Shown: positions 44,971 to 53,397 of the stretch, piece after piece
Layout: each line of letters starts with the position of its first letter
Numbering within the stretch: position 1 is the first letter of the stretch
Source: Bradyrhizobium sp. AUGA SZCCT0158
Lineage (GTDB): Bacteria > Pseudomonadota > Alphaproteobacteria > Rhizobiales > Xanthobacteraceae
DNA length: 64,000 nt
NCBI RefSeq assembly: GCF_018130065.1
Contig: NZ_JAFCME010000001.1
Span: 496,001 to 560,000 of the forward strand
Direction: 5' to 3'
Position numbers and translations under genes: made by a program
Notes under the pieces: model-generated
What the model was told of the DNA's origin: nothing
Seen by the model: only the letters and a program-made list of their open reading frames with translations
Database searches by the model: none

Positions 44971-45645
44971 TCACTCGCCATAGCGGCGCAACCGATCGAG
45001 ATCGATGATGGTCACGCCGCCATATTCCAGCCGGAGCAGGCCTTCCTTCTCCAACCGCTTCAGACACTGGTTGGCATTTTGCCGGGAGATACCCGACAAC
45101 GCCCCGATTTCCTCCTGCGTGATCTCCAGATGGGGCGTGAGGTCGGGATACAGAATGGGATTGAACAGGGAGGCGATTGAACGCGCCAGGCGCGCGGTCG
45201 CGTCCAGCGTGCGGCCGTATTCGAGCAGCCCGATGAACTGCCCCAGACGCTCGTTGAGTTGCCGGACCAGGAAGCGATTGAATCCGACGCTGTTCTCGAA
45301 CAGCCAGATGAAGGTCGTTCGGTTCATCATCGCCAGACGCGTGTCGCGCAACGCCACCACGTCGTAGCGCCGGGGCTCGTTCTTGAGCACGGAGCCTTCG
45401 CCAAACCAGGCGCCTGCCGTCAGGCCGGCAAAGCTGGCGGCCTTGCCGCCGCGGGATACGATCCCCATCCGGGCAAGACCCGTGACAACGCCGGTCCAGT
45501 ATTCGAAGGGGTCGCCGCGCATGAAGATGAATTCATTAGCGCGGTAGGATTTTTCGACGATGCCGGCGCGCGCGATGTCGATCTCACGTTCGTTCAGCTC
45601 GCGTGACCAGGACGCGATGCGTTTCAGGGAATCCGGGGCAATCAT
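44971..45645 (-). CDS. Crp/Fnr-family transcription regulator
   Basis: This 224-aa regulator has an N-terminal cyclic-nucleotide-binding-type jelly roll (residues 30-120, GDPFEYWTGVVTGLARMG and GEGSVLKNEPRRYDVVAL), a dimerisation helix, and a C-terminal HTH_Crp (ITQEEIGALSGISRQNANQC). No cysteine cluster for an iron-sulfur sensor is present, so it is not an oxygen sensor of the Fnr type. It is divergent from the second Liv/acyl-CoA-ligase cluster, with two palindromes in the 422-bp gap, and probably controls it. Confidence 0.88.
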   Translation of the reverse strand: MIAPDSLKRIASWSRELNEREIDIARAGIVEKSYRANEFIFMRGDPFEYWTGVVTGLARMGIVSRGGKAASFAGLTAGAWFGEGSVLKNEPRRYDVVALRDTRLAMMNRTTFIWLFENSVGFNRFLVRQLNERLGQFIGLLEYGRTLDATARLARSIASLFNPILYPDLTPHLEITQEEIGALSGISRQNANQCLKRLEKEGLLRLEYGGVTIIDLDRLRRYGE

Positions 45646-45769
45646 GATCTCATCGACTCATCGCCTGCGACCTTTGCCTTCATCATATTGCGCCGCAACA
45701 ACAACCCCAAGTCCCTACCAGGCTCCATGGGAGCGGAAACCTGCCGCATGACGACACGATCGAAAATTG

Positions 45770-45784
45770 CTGACCAATTGTCAG
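45770..45784. promoter_or_regulatory. Candidate operator, CTGAC palindrome
   Basis: CTGAC and GTCAG form a perfect inverted repeat with a 5-nt centre, 125 nt upstream of the Crp-family ATG. The spacing fits a dimeric HTH protein such as the neighbouring Crp-family regulator. Its role is inferred. Confidence 0.4.
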
Positions 45785-45832
45785 GCACATGACATTTCAA
45801 CGCAACGCTTTCCACTATTGAGGGCCACCTCG

Positions 45833-45848
45833 CATCAGCCGGCTGATG
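45833..45848. promoter_or_regulatory. Perfect 16-bp palindrome upstream of Liv cluster 2
   Basis: CATCAGCC is followed directly by its complement GGCTGATG. It lies 220 nt before the LivG-type gene. The rest of the 422-bp region 45646-46067 has no gene; the small frames there lack support. Confidence 0.45.
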
Positions 45849-46067
45849 GCCCAACCGGGCGATCGGACGAGGCGCGGGAGCGGTCGGGACTTGCGGGTGC
45901 GGCGTTACCGCGCATGTATTCCTGCCAACCGGCAGGTCGAACGCCTCGCGGCGCTCGGCATTAGTCGGATGGCCTCGCAATAGCCGCCGATGTAGGATCG
46001 CGAGAGCGATTGAACGAAGAGATAGAGATAAAGAGCGCTGCCTAAGCGCCGTATCTGGAGGAAATGA

Positions 46068-46883
46068 GTGGCTTACACGTTGGAAGTGCGCGGCGTGTCG
46101 TTGCGCTTTGGCGGCGTCCGCGCGCTGACCGAAGTCAGCTTCGGCGTTAACGATGGCGAATTGTTTTCGATCATCGGCCCGAACGGCGCCGGCAAGACCT
46201 CTATCGTCAATTGCATTTCGGGTCGCTACAAGCCGACCGAAGGCCAGCTGTTCTATCGCGGCCAGGACATCACAGGTCTCAATCCCAACGCGCGGCCCCG
46301 GCTCGGCATCGGCCGCACCTTCCAGAACCTGGCGCTGTTCCACCATATGAGCGTGCTCGACAACATCATGGTCGGGCGGCACCATTTGCTGAAGAACAAT
46401 TTCATCACGGGATCGCTGTACTGGCTGACCGGCGCGCGGCGCGAGGAACTCGAGCACCGCCGCAAGGTCGAGGAGATCATCGACTTCCTCGACCTGCAGT
46501 CGGTGCGCAAGGCGACCGCCGGCACCCTACCCTACGGCTTGCGCAAGCGCGTCGAACTGGCGCGCGCCATGGCGTTGGAGCCGCAACTCATTTTGCTCGA
46601 TGAACCCATGGCCGGCATGAACTTCGAAGAGAAGGAAGACATGGCGCGCTACATCGTCGATCTCAACGAAGAGTTCGGCATGACGGTGATGATGATCGAA
46701 CATGACATGGGCGTGGTGATGGATATCTCCCACCGCGTCATGGTGCTGGATTTCGGCCGCAAGATCGCCGAGGGCGACCCTGCCGCCGTGCTGGCCGATC
46801 CCCATGTCAAACGCGCTTATCTCGGTGAAGAGGACGAAGCTCTGGTCGATCCGGACGACACCCCGGCGGAGAGCGCGGCATGA
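46068..46883 (+). CDS. livG: Liv-type ABC transporter ATP-binding protein (LivG), cluster 2
   Basis: This 271-aa ATPase has Walker A GPNGAGKTSI, the LivG-type signature LPYGLRKRVELARAM and Walker B LILLDEPMAG. The start is GTG at 46068, with GGAGG 5-7 nt upstream; the ATG four bases earlier is out of frame. Its stop overlaps the acyl-CoA ligase start (ATGA). It belongs to a HAAT importer whose other parts are at 48957-53257. Confidence 0.93.
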   Translation: MAYTLEVRGVSLRFGGVRALTEVSFGVNDGELFSIIGPNGAGKTSIVNCISGRYKPTEGQLFYRGQDITGLNPNARPRLGIGRTFQNLALFHHMSVLDNIMVGRHHLLKNNFITGSLYWLTGARREELEHRRKVEEIIDFLDLQSVRKATAGTLPYGLRKRVELARAMALEPQLILLDEPMAGMNFEEKEDMARYIVDLNEEFGMTVMMIEHDMGVVMDISHRVMVLDFGRKIAEGDPAAVLADPHVKRAYLGEEDEALVDPDDTPAESAA

Positions 46884-48811
46884 TGGATTACGCCGGACGC
46901 GCCGCAAAGGCCGACACCTATCCGAAGCTGCTCCGCCTCAACGCCAAGGAGCACGCGGGCGAGATCGCGCTGCGCGAAAAGGATTTCGGGTTGTGGCGCG
47001 TCTTCACCTGGAACGACTACCAGACCCGGGTGCATGATTTCGCGCTCGGCATGGTCGAACTCGGGCTCGGACGCGGCGACGTCATCGGCATCATCGGCGA
47101 CAACAGGCCGGACTGGATGGCCGCCGAGATCGCCACGCACGCCATCGGCGGCATGAGCCTTGGCCTCTATCGCGACGTGCTGGATGAGGAAGCCGCTTAC
47201 TTGTTGAGCTATGGCGAAGCCAAACTGGTGTTCGCCGAGGACGAAGAACAGGTCGACAAGCTGCTGGCACTTGCTGAGCGCGTGCCCAACCTCAAGCACA
47301 TCATTTATTCCGATCCGCGCGGCATGCGGAAATACGACGACCCGCGCCTGATGGAAGCGGAAAAACTTGTCGCGATGGGGCGCGACCGCGCCGCGCGCGA
47401 GAGCGACCTCTATGATCGCCTGGTCGACGCCACAAAAGGCGAGGATGTCGCGATCCTCTGCACCACGTCGGGCACCACGGCCAATCCCAAGCTCGCGATG
47501 CTGGCCGCCGGGCGGGTGCTCAGGCATTGCGCGACGTATCTCAGCTTCGATCCAAAGGGGCCGGATGACGAATACGTCTCGGTGCTGCCGCTGCCCTGGA
47601 TCATGGAACAGGTCTACGCCCTCGGCAAAGGGCTGCTCTGCCGGATGAAGGTCAACTTCGTCGAAGAGCCTGAGACCATGATGCACGATTTCCGCGAGAT
47701 CGCGCCGACCTTCGTGCTGTTCGCGCCGCGGGTCTGGGAATCGATCGCGGCCGATGTCCGTGCCGGCGTGATGGACTCCTCGCCGCTCAAGCAAAAGCTC
47801 TATGACCTCGGCATGAAGGCGGGCCTGGCGGCGCTGGCCGACGGCAAGCAGTCCCTGCTCGCCGACCAGTTGCTGTTCCGCGCCTTGCGCGACCGCCTCG
47901 GTTTCACGCGGCTGCGCTCGGCCGCCACCGGCGGCGCGGCGCTCGGGCCGGATACGTTCAAATTCTTCCAGGCCATGGGTGTGCCGTTGCGCACGCTCTA
48001 CGGCCAGACCGAATTGTTGGGGGCCTACACACTGCATCCGGCCGGCAAGGTCGATCCTGACACGACGGGCGTGCCGATGGCATCCGACATCGAGATTCGC
48101 GTCGACAACCCCGACGTCAACGGCGTCGGCGAAATCGTGGTGCGTCATCCCAACATGTACCTCGGCTATTACAAGAATCCGGAAGCCTCCGCCGCCGACA
48201 TGAAGGATGGATGGATGCATTCCGGCGATGCCGGTTATTTCAACGACAACAGGCAGCTGGTGGTCATCGACCGCATCAAGGACCTCGCCGAGACTTCGCG
48301 CGGCGAACGCTTCTCGCCGCAATATCTCGAGAACAAGCTGAAGTTCTCGCCCTACATCGCCGAGACCGTCGTGCTCGGCGCCGGCCGCGACGCGCTGGCC
48401 GCGATGATTTGCATCCGCTACTCGATCATTTCGAAATGGGCGGAGAAGAACCGCATCTCGTTCACGACCTACACCGACCTCTCCTCGCGCTCCGAAGTGT
48501 ATGAACTGGTGCGCAAGGAGGTCGAATCCGTCAACGCCACGCTGCCGCCGGCGCAGCGCATCTCGCGCTTCCTGCTGCTCTACAAGGAACTCGACGCCGA
48601 CGACGGCGAACTCACCCGCACCCGCAAAGTTCGCCGCAGCGTCATCAACGAGAAATATGCCGGGATCATCGACGCGATCTATGGCGGCAAGCGCGACATT
48701 CCCGTCGACACCGTGATCCGCTTCCAGGACGGCACCACCCAGCGCATCCGCACCACGCTGCGGGTGGTCGATCTCGGCACCAACGCACCGCTCGCGGAGG
48801 CCGCGGAATGA
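46880..48811 (+). CDS. Long-chain acyl-CoA synthetase-like AMP-binding ligase
   Basis: This 643-aa enzyme adenylates a carboxylic acid with ATP and forms its CoA thioester. The P-loop reads TTSGTTANPKLAM, with Ala in place of the usual Gly before the -x-PK. YGQTELLG binds the adenylate and GWMHSGDAGYF carries the hinge Asp. The length matches fatty-acyl-CoA ligases of the FadD15/ACSL kind. Overlap with livG by 4 nt and position inside a transporter operon suggest that it traps the imported acid as its CoA ester, possibly an aromatic or dicarboxylic acid. Confidence 0.9.
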   Translation: MMDYAGRAAKADTYPKLLRLNAKEHAGEIALREKDFGLWRVFTWNDYQTRVHDFALGMVELGLGRGDVIGIIGDNRPDWMAAEIATHAIGGMSLGLYRDVLDEEAAYLLSYGEAKLVFAEDEEQVDKLLALAERVPNLKHIIYSDPRGMRKYDDPRLMEAEKLVAMGRDRAARESDLYDRLVDATKGEDVAILCTTSGTTANPKLAMLAAGRVLRHCATYLSFDPKGPDDEYVSVLPLPWIMEQVYALGKGLLCRMKVNFVEEPETMMHDFREIAPTFVLFAPRVWESIAADVRAGVMDSSPLKQKLYDLGMKAGLAALADGKQSLLADQLLFRALRDRLGFTRLRSAATGGAALGPDTFKFFQAMGVPLRTLYGQTELLGAYTLHPAGKVDPDTTGVPMASDIEIRVDNPDVNGVGEIVVRHPNMYLGYYKNPEASAADMKDGWMHSGDAGYFNDNRQLVVIDRIKDLAETSRGERFSPQYLENKLKFSPYIAETVVLGAGRDALAAMICIRYSIISKWAEKNRISFTTYTDLSSRSEVYELVRKEVESVNATLPPAQRISRFLLLYKELDADDGELTRTRKVRRSVINEKYAGIIDAIYGGKRDIPVDTVIRFQDGTTQRIRTTLRVVDLGTNAPLAEAAE

Positions 48812-48844
48812 AGATGTTGTCATTCAATGGCGCCGCAAATCTGG

Positions 48845-48934
48845 TCGTCATGCGCGGGCTTGACCCGTGCATCCATCTTCTTCCGAAGAGCCCTTTTAGT
48901 CGATGGATCGCCGGGTCAAGCCCGGCGATGACGA
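48845..48934. repeat. Palindromic intergenic repeat
   Basis: GTCGTCATGCGCGGGCTTGA and TCAAGCCCGGCGATGACGA are roughly complementary arms around an AT-richer centre. The form (GTCAT.. and ..ATGACG ends) matches the other palindromic repeats in this window and lies between the ligase and livH. Confidence 0.7.
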
Positions 48935-48956
48935 ACTGCAAGTCCGGTGAGACCGC

Positions 48957-49850
48957 ATGAACACCCAGCTCCTGATCCAGCTTCTGGTCAACGGCCTCGT
49001 GGTCGGCACGCTCTATGGCGTGGTCGCGATGTCGTTCGTGCTGATCTACAAGGCCACCCAGGTGGTGAATTTCGCGCAAGGCGAGTTGCTGCTGATTGGC
49101 GCCTGGGTGTGCTGGTGGCTGCTTACGAAATACCAGGTGCCGTTCTATCTGGGCATGCCGATCACGCTGGTGTTCATGTTCCTGTTCGGCATCGCCATCC
49201 AGGTGGTGATCCTGCGCCCGATGGTCGGTGAACCCATCATCTCGGTGATCATGGTGACGATTGCGCTGTCCACCGTGTTCTCCGCGCTGATGAAATGGAT
49301 GTTCGGCGTCAATCTGCAGCCGTTTCCGCGGGTCTTCACCACCCAGAACGTCAACATCCTCGGACTGCAGGTGCAGACCGTCTATTTGATGAGCCTTGCG
49401 GTGTCGCTGGCGATGATGGTGGGCATGGCCTGGTTCTTCCGCCTGTCCAAATACGGCCTCGCGATGCGCGCCACCGCGTTCAACCAGCAGGTGGCGCAGT
49501 CGCTCGGCATTTCCGTGAAGAGCGTGTTCGCGATGGCCTGGGCGATCTCGGCAACGGTTTCAGCGGTGGCCGGCGTCGTGGTGGCGGTCGTCAACGGCGT
49601 CTCAGCCGGACTTTCGGCCTATGGCGTCAAGGTGTTTCCGGCCGCGATCCTCGGCGGCCTCGACAGCGTCGGTGGCGCCGTGCTCGGCGGCATCATCATC
49701 GGCCTCCTGGAGAACTTCGCGCACTTCCTCGACAGCGAGTATCTGCACTGGGGCAATCTGTACGAAATCGCGCCGTTCTATGCGTTGATCATTATCCTGA
49801 TGATCAAGCCGTATGGCCTGTTCGGCACCAAAGACATCGAGCGGGTGTAA
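48957..49850 (+). CDS. livH: Liv-type ABC transporter permease (LivH), cluster 2
   Basis: This 297-aa permease has about eight helices and the family block VVNFAQGELLLIGAW, with GLAMRATAFNQQVAQSLGI as the coupling loop. It sits 22 nt past a palindromic repeat and 6 nt before livM. The N-terminus LLIQLLVNGLVVGTLYGVVA is typical of LivH. Confidence 0.93.
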   Translation: MNTQLLIQLLVNGLVVGTLYGVVAMSFVLIYKATQVVNFAQGELLLIGAWVCWWLLTKYQVPFYLGMPITLVFMFLFGIAIQVVILRPMVGEPIISVIMVTIALSTVFSALMKWMFGVNLQPFPRVFTTQNVNILGLQVQTVYLMSLAVSLAMMVGMAWFFRLSKYGLAMRATAFNQQVAQSLGISVKSVFAMAWAISATVSAVAGVVVAVVNGVSAGLSAYGVKVFPAAILGGLDSVGGAVLGGIIIGLLENFAHFLDSEYLHWGNLYEIAPFYALIIILMIKPYGLFGTKDIERV

Positions 49851-49856
49851 TCCATC

Positions 49857-50930
49857 ATGGCAACCCAGACCCTGATCCCCGCCGGCGATTTCCGCACCAC
49901 CTATGCGGCGGATACCACCGTGTTTCCGACCAGGACCAGCCGCAACGCGATGATCGTCGGCATCATCCTGATCTGCTTTGCGCCGCATGTCCTCAACGAA
50001 TACACCCTCAGCCTGCTGATCCAGATCGGCATCTTCGGCATCGCGGCCCTCGGCCTCAACATCGTGGTCGGCTTCACCGGACAGATCTCGATCGGCCATG
50101 CCGCCTTCTTCGGATTCGGCGCCTTTACCTCCGCCTATCTGTCGAACCGGTTCGGCATCCCGGTGTTCTTCTGCATTCCGCTCGCGGGCGTGGTTACGGC
50201 AGCGGTCGGCCTGATCTTCGGGCTGCCCGCGGCGCGCCTGAAGGGACTCTATCTCGCGATCGCAACGCTGGCCGCGCAATACATCCTGCTGGATTTCTTT
50301 GCGCGCGCCGAATGGTTCACCGGCGGCAGCGTGCCTGCGAGCGCGGAGCCGTTCTCGATCTTCGGCTACTCGCTGCGCGGCGACAAGAAATACTTCTACG
50401 TCGTGCTCGCTTACGTCATCGTCTGTTATCTCCTGGTGACCAATTTGATCCGTTCGCGCGACGGCCGCGCACTCGTCGCGGTGCGCGATCATTATCTCTC
50501 CGCCGAGATCATGGGCATCAACCTTACCAAGTACCGCACGCTGTCGTTTGGCCTCGCCGCCTTCTTTGCCGGCGTCGGCGGCGCGCTCTATGCGCATTAC
50601 AACCAGGTGGTCTCCAACGAAGGTTTCGGCATCGACCGCTCGATCATTTTTCTCGCGATGATCATCATCGGCGGCATCGGTTCGGTCATGGGCACGCTGA
50701 TGGGCACGGCCTTCATGGTGCTGCTGCCCGAATCGATGGAATGGCTCAGCGTCGCGCTGCGCGACAGCCCGATCGACCAGTTCCTCGGACTGAAGAACAA
50801 CATCGCTTTCCTGCGCGAGATGGCCATCGGCATCATCATCATTATCTTTCTGGTCTTTGAACCAGACGGACTCGCGCACCGCTGGCGACGCATCAAGGCT
50901 TACTGGAAACTCTACCCGTTCTCGCATTGA
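49857..50930 (+). CDS. livM: Liv-type ABC transporter permease (LivM), cluster 2
   Basis: This 357-aa permease has 9-10 helices and the family motif GLNIVVGFTGQISIGHAAFFG near residue 65 (seen as GFTGQISIGHAAFFG). The tail is longer than average and ends in a charged segment HRWRRIKAYWKLYP. It starts 6 nt after livH and is followed by the binding-protein gene. Confidence 0.93.
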   Translation: MATQTLIPAGDFRTTYAADTTVFPTRTSRNAMIVGIILICFAPHVLNEYTLSLLIQIGIFGIAALGLNIVVGFTGQISIGHAAFFGFGAFTSAYLSNRFGIPVFFCIPLAGVVTAAVGLIFGLPAARLKGLYLAIATLAAQYILLDFFARAEWFTGGSVPASAEPFSIFGYSLRGDKKYFYVVLAYVIVCYLLVTNLIRSRDGRALVAVRDHYLSAEIMGINLTKYRTLSFGLAAFFAGVGGALYAHYNQVVSNEGFGIDRSIIFLAMIIIGGIGSVMGTLMGTAFMVLLPESMEWLSVALRDSPIDQFLGLKNNIAFLREMAIGIIIIIFLVFEPDGLAHRWRRIKAYWKLYPFSH

Positions 50931-50984
50931 GGTAGGAACGGGACCGACGACAAAAGACCTCAACAAAAGACCGGAGGAAGTATA

Positions 50985-52265
50985 ATGACGATGAAGATTT
51001 TATTGAGCACCGCTTCGCTTGCGCTCCTGCTCGGCGCTACTTCAGCCAGCGCGCAAGCCCCGATCTCGCTGGGCCATCTTGCCGATTATTCGGGCGCCAC
51101 GTCCGACGTCGGAACGCCGTTCGGACAGGGCGTCGCCGACACCTATGCCTGGATCAACAAGACCGGCGGCATCAACGGCACCCAGGTCAAGGTCGATACC
51201 GTCGACTACGGCTATCAGGTGCCGCGCGCGATCGCCCAGTACAAGAAATGGTCGGGCGCCGACAAGGTTGCGGCCATTCTCGGATGGGGCACCGCCGACA
51301 CCGAAGCCCTCACCGGCTTCCTCGCCGAAGACAAGATCCCCGACATCTCGGCATCCTACGCCGCAGCGCTTTCGGACCCGACCGGCGCCGGCGGCAAGGC
51401 CAAGCCCGCACCCTATAATTTCTTCTATGGCCCAAGCTATTCGGATGCCGTTCGCGGCATGCTGACTTGGGCTGCCGAAGACTGGAAGGCCAAGGGCAAG
51501 CCGGGCAAGCCGAAATTCGTCCATATGGGCGCCAACCATCCCTATCCGAACGCGCCCAAGGCCGCGGGTGAAGCCATCGCGGCTGAACTCGGCTTCGAGC
51601 TGCTGCCGCCGATCGTGTTCGCGCTGACGCCGGGTGACTACAGCGCGCAGTGCCTGACCTTGAAGAGCTCCGGCGCCAACTACGCTTACCTCGGCAACAC
51701 CGCAGGCTCGAACATCTCGGTCCTGAACGCCTGCAAGGCCGCCGGCGTCGACGTCCAGTTCCTCGGCAACGTCTGGGGCATGGACGAGAATGCCGCCAAG
51801 GCCGCCGGCGCCGCCGCCGACGGCGTGGTGTTTCCGCTGCGCACCGCCGTGGCCTGGGGCGGCAACGCCCCCGGCATGAAAACCGTGATGGACATCTCCA
51901 AGATGTCCGACGCGGGCGGAACCGCCTATCGTCCGGTCCACTACATCGCCGGCGTCTGCACCGCGCTCTACATGAAGGAAGCCGTCGAATGGGCCGCCAA
52001 GAACGGCGGCGCCACCGGTGAGAACGTCAAGAAGGGCTTCTACCAGAAGAAGGATTGGGTGCCGGCCGGCATGGACGGCGTCTGCAATCCGTCAACCTGG
52101 ACCGACAAGGACCACCGCGGCACGCTCAAGGTCGATCTTTACCGGATGAAGGTCACCGGTGCGACCGACGCGCCGCTCAACGACCTCGTCAAGAACGGCG
52201 CGATCAAGCTCGACAAGGTGAAGGTCATCGACCTGCCGCGCAAGGCCGAATGGCTGGGCTGGTAA
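50985..52265 (+). CDS. livK: Liv-type periplasmic substrate-binding protein, cluster 2
   Basis: This 426-aa binding protein has a Sec signal (residues 1-24, ending SASA-QA) and the mature start PISLGHLADYSGATSDVG. GGAGGA precedes the ATG at 50985. It resembles the branched of HAAT binding proteins associated with acyl-CoA ligases, where the ligand is often an aromatic or aliphatic acid rather than an amino acid. The neighbouring ligase and CoA-transferase support that view; ligand identity is not known. Confidence 0.92.
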   Translation: MTMKILLSTASLALLLGATSASAQAPISLGHLADYSGATSDVGTPFGQGVADTYAWINKTGGINGTQVKVDTVDYGYQVPRAIAQYKKWSGADKVAAILGWGTADTEALTGFLAEDKIPDISASYAAALSDPTGAGGKAKPAPYNFFYGPSYSDAVRGMLTWAAEDWKAKGKPGKPKFVHMGANHPYPNAPKAAGEAIAAELGFELLPPIVFALTPGDYSAQCLTLKSSGANYAYLGNTAGSNISVLNACKAAGVDVQFLGNVWGMDENAAKAAGAAADGVVFPLRTAVAWGGNAPGMKTVMDISKMSDAGGTAYRPVHYIAGVCTALYMKEAVEWAAKNGGATGENVKKGFYQKKDWVPAGMDGVCNPSTWTDKDHRGTLKVDLYRMKVTGATDAPLNDLVKNGAIKLDKVKVIDLPRKAEWLGW

Positions 52266-52273
52266 GCTACACA

Positions 52274-52393
52274 GACGTCATGGCCGGGCGAAAGCGCGAA
52301 GCGCGTCTTCGCGCTAGATGTCCCGGCCATCCACGTCTGACTTTCAGTTGGCGACAGAAGACGTGGATGCCCGGGACAAGCCCGGGCATGACG
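52274..52393. repeat. Palindromic repeat between livK and livF (cluster 2)
   Basis: GACGTCATGGCCGGGCG and CCCGGGACAAGCCCGGGCAT with ATGACG form the ends; an internal hairpin is AAGCGCGAAGCGC. The repeat also carries CCACGTCTG and AGACGTGG as complementary inner arms. Its right end supplies an in-frame ATG (52388) near the livF start. Confidence 0.75.
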
Positions 52394-52417
52394 AACCTAG
52401 CAAATGACACAACTCAA

Positions 52418-53257
52418 ATGACCCAAACTGCCGAAGCTGATCGTGCTCCAAACGCCGCCGCTGCTACCGCGCCGCTGCTCGACGTGCGCAACATCGAGGT
52501 GGTGTACGACAACGTCATCCTGGTGCTGCGCGGATTGAGCCTCGAAGTGCCGAGGGGAGCGATCGTGGCGCTGCTCGGCGCCAATGGCGCCGGCAAGTCG
52601 ACGACGCTCAAAGCGATTTCCGGCCTGCTCAAGACCGAAGACGGCGAGGTCACCCGCGGCGAGATCGTGTTCGACGGCGAGCGCATCAACGGCATCGATC
52701 CCGACAAGATCGTCCGCCGCGGCATCTTCCAGGTGATGGAGGGCCGCCGCATCATTTCAGACATGACGTCGGTGGAAAACCTCAAGCTCGGCGCCTTTAC
52801 CCGCACCGACAACGAGGTCGGCGCCGACATCGACATGGTCTTCCGGTATTTCCCGCGCCTCAAGGAGCGCACGGGGCTCGCCGGATACCTCTCCGGAGGC
52901 GAACAGCAGATGCTGGCGATCGGCCGCGCGCTGATGGCGCGCCCGAAGATGATCCTGATGGACGAGCCGTCGATGGGGCTGTCGCCGCTGCTGGTCAAGG
53001 AAGTGTTCGGGATCATCAAGGAGATCAACCGCGACCTCGGCGTCACCATCCTCTTGGTGGAGCAGAACGCACGCGCGGCGCTCTCGGTCGCGAGCCACGG
53101 CTACATCATGGAACAGGGCAAGGTGGTGCTCGACGGCTCGGCCGACGAATTGCGCGACAATGAGGATGTGAAGGAATTTTACCTCGGCGGCGCCGGCGAC
53201 CAGCGCAAGAGCTTCAAGAACCTGAAGAGTTTCAAGAGACGGAAGCGGTGGCTGTAA
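52418..53257 (+). CDS. livF: Liv-type ABC transporter ATP-binding protein (LivF), cluster 2
   Basis: This 279-aa ATPase has Walker A GANGAGKSTT, signature LSGGEQQML and Walker B MILMDEPSMGLSP. The start is uncertain: ATG at 52418 has no clear ribosome-binding site, and an in-frame ATG at 52388 lies inside the repeat. An unusual C-terminal tail, KSFKNLKSFKRRKRW, is strongly basic. It completes the cluster-2 importer with LivG at 46068. Confidence 0.9.
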   Translation: MTQTAEADRAPNAAAATAPLLDVRNIEVVYDNVILVLRGLSLEVPRGAIVALLGANGAGKSTTLKAISGLLKTEDGEVTRGEIVFDGERINGIDPDKIVRRGIFQVMEGRRIISDMTSVENLKLGAFTRTDNEVGADIDMVFRYFPRLKERTGLAGYLSGGEQQMLAIGRALMARPKMILMDEPSMGLSPLLVKEVFGIIKEINRDLGVTILLVEQNARAALSVASHGYIMEQGKVVLDGSADELRDNEDVKEFYLGGAGDQRKSFKNLKSFKRRKRWL

Positions 53258-53262
53258 CAGCC

Positions 53263-53382
53263 GTCATACCGGGATGCGCCTCTTGGCGCAGGCCTCAGAT
53301 GCGCACTTGCGCATCGAGGAATCCATACTCCCGATCGTAGTTATGGATTCCGGGCCGCGCTTCGCGCGCGACGGAATGACGA
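53263..53382. repeat. Palindromic repeat between livF and the PaaK-like gene
   Basis: GTCATACCGGGATGC at the left and GCGCGACGGAATGAC at the right delimit the element; inner hairpins include GATGCGCACTTGCGCATC and GGATTCC-type pairs. It resembles repeats at 48845 and 52274 in overall form. Confidence 0.7.
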
Positions 53383-53397
53383 AAGAAAGACTGACTC

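Noticed and set aside
44971..45645. An oxygen-sensing Fnr/FixK regulator
   Set aside because: No cysteine cluster is present, so only the general Crp/Fnr family name is justified.
46817..48823. A 668-codon minus-strand frame opposite the acyl-CoA ligase
   Set aside because: The plus-strand frame has the ligase motifs and operon overlaps; the minus frame has neither.
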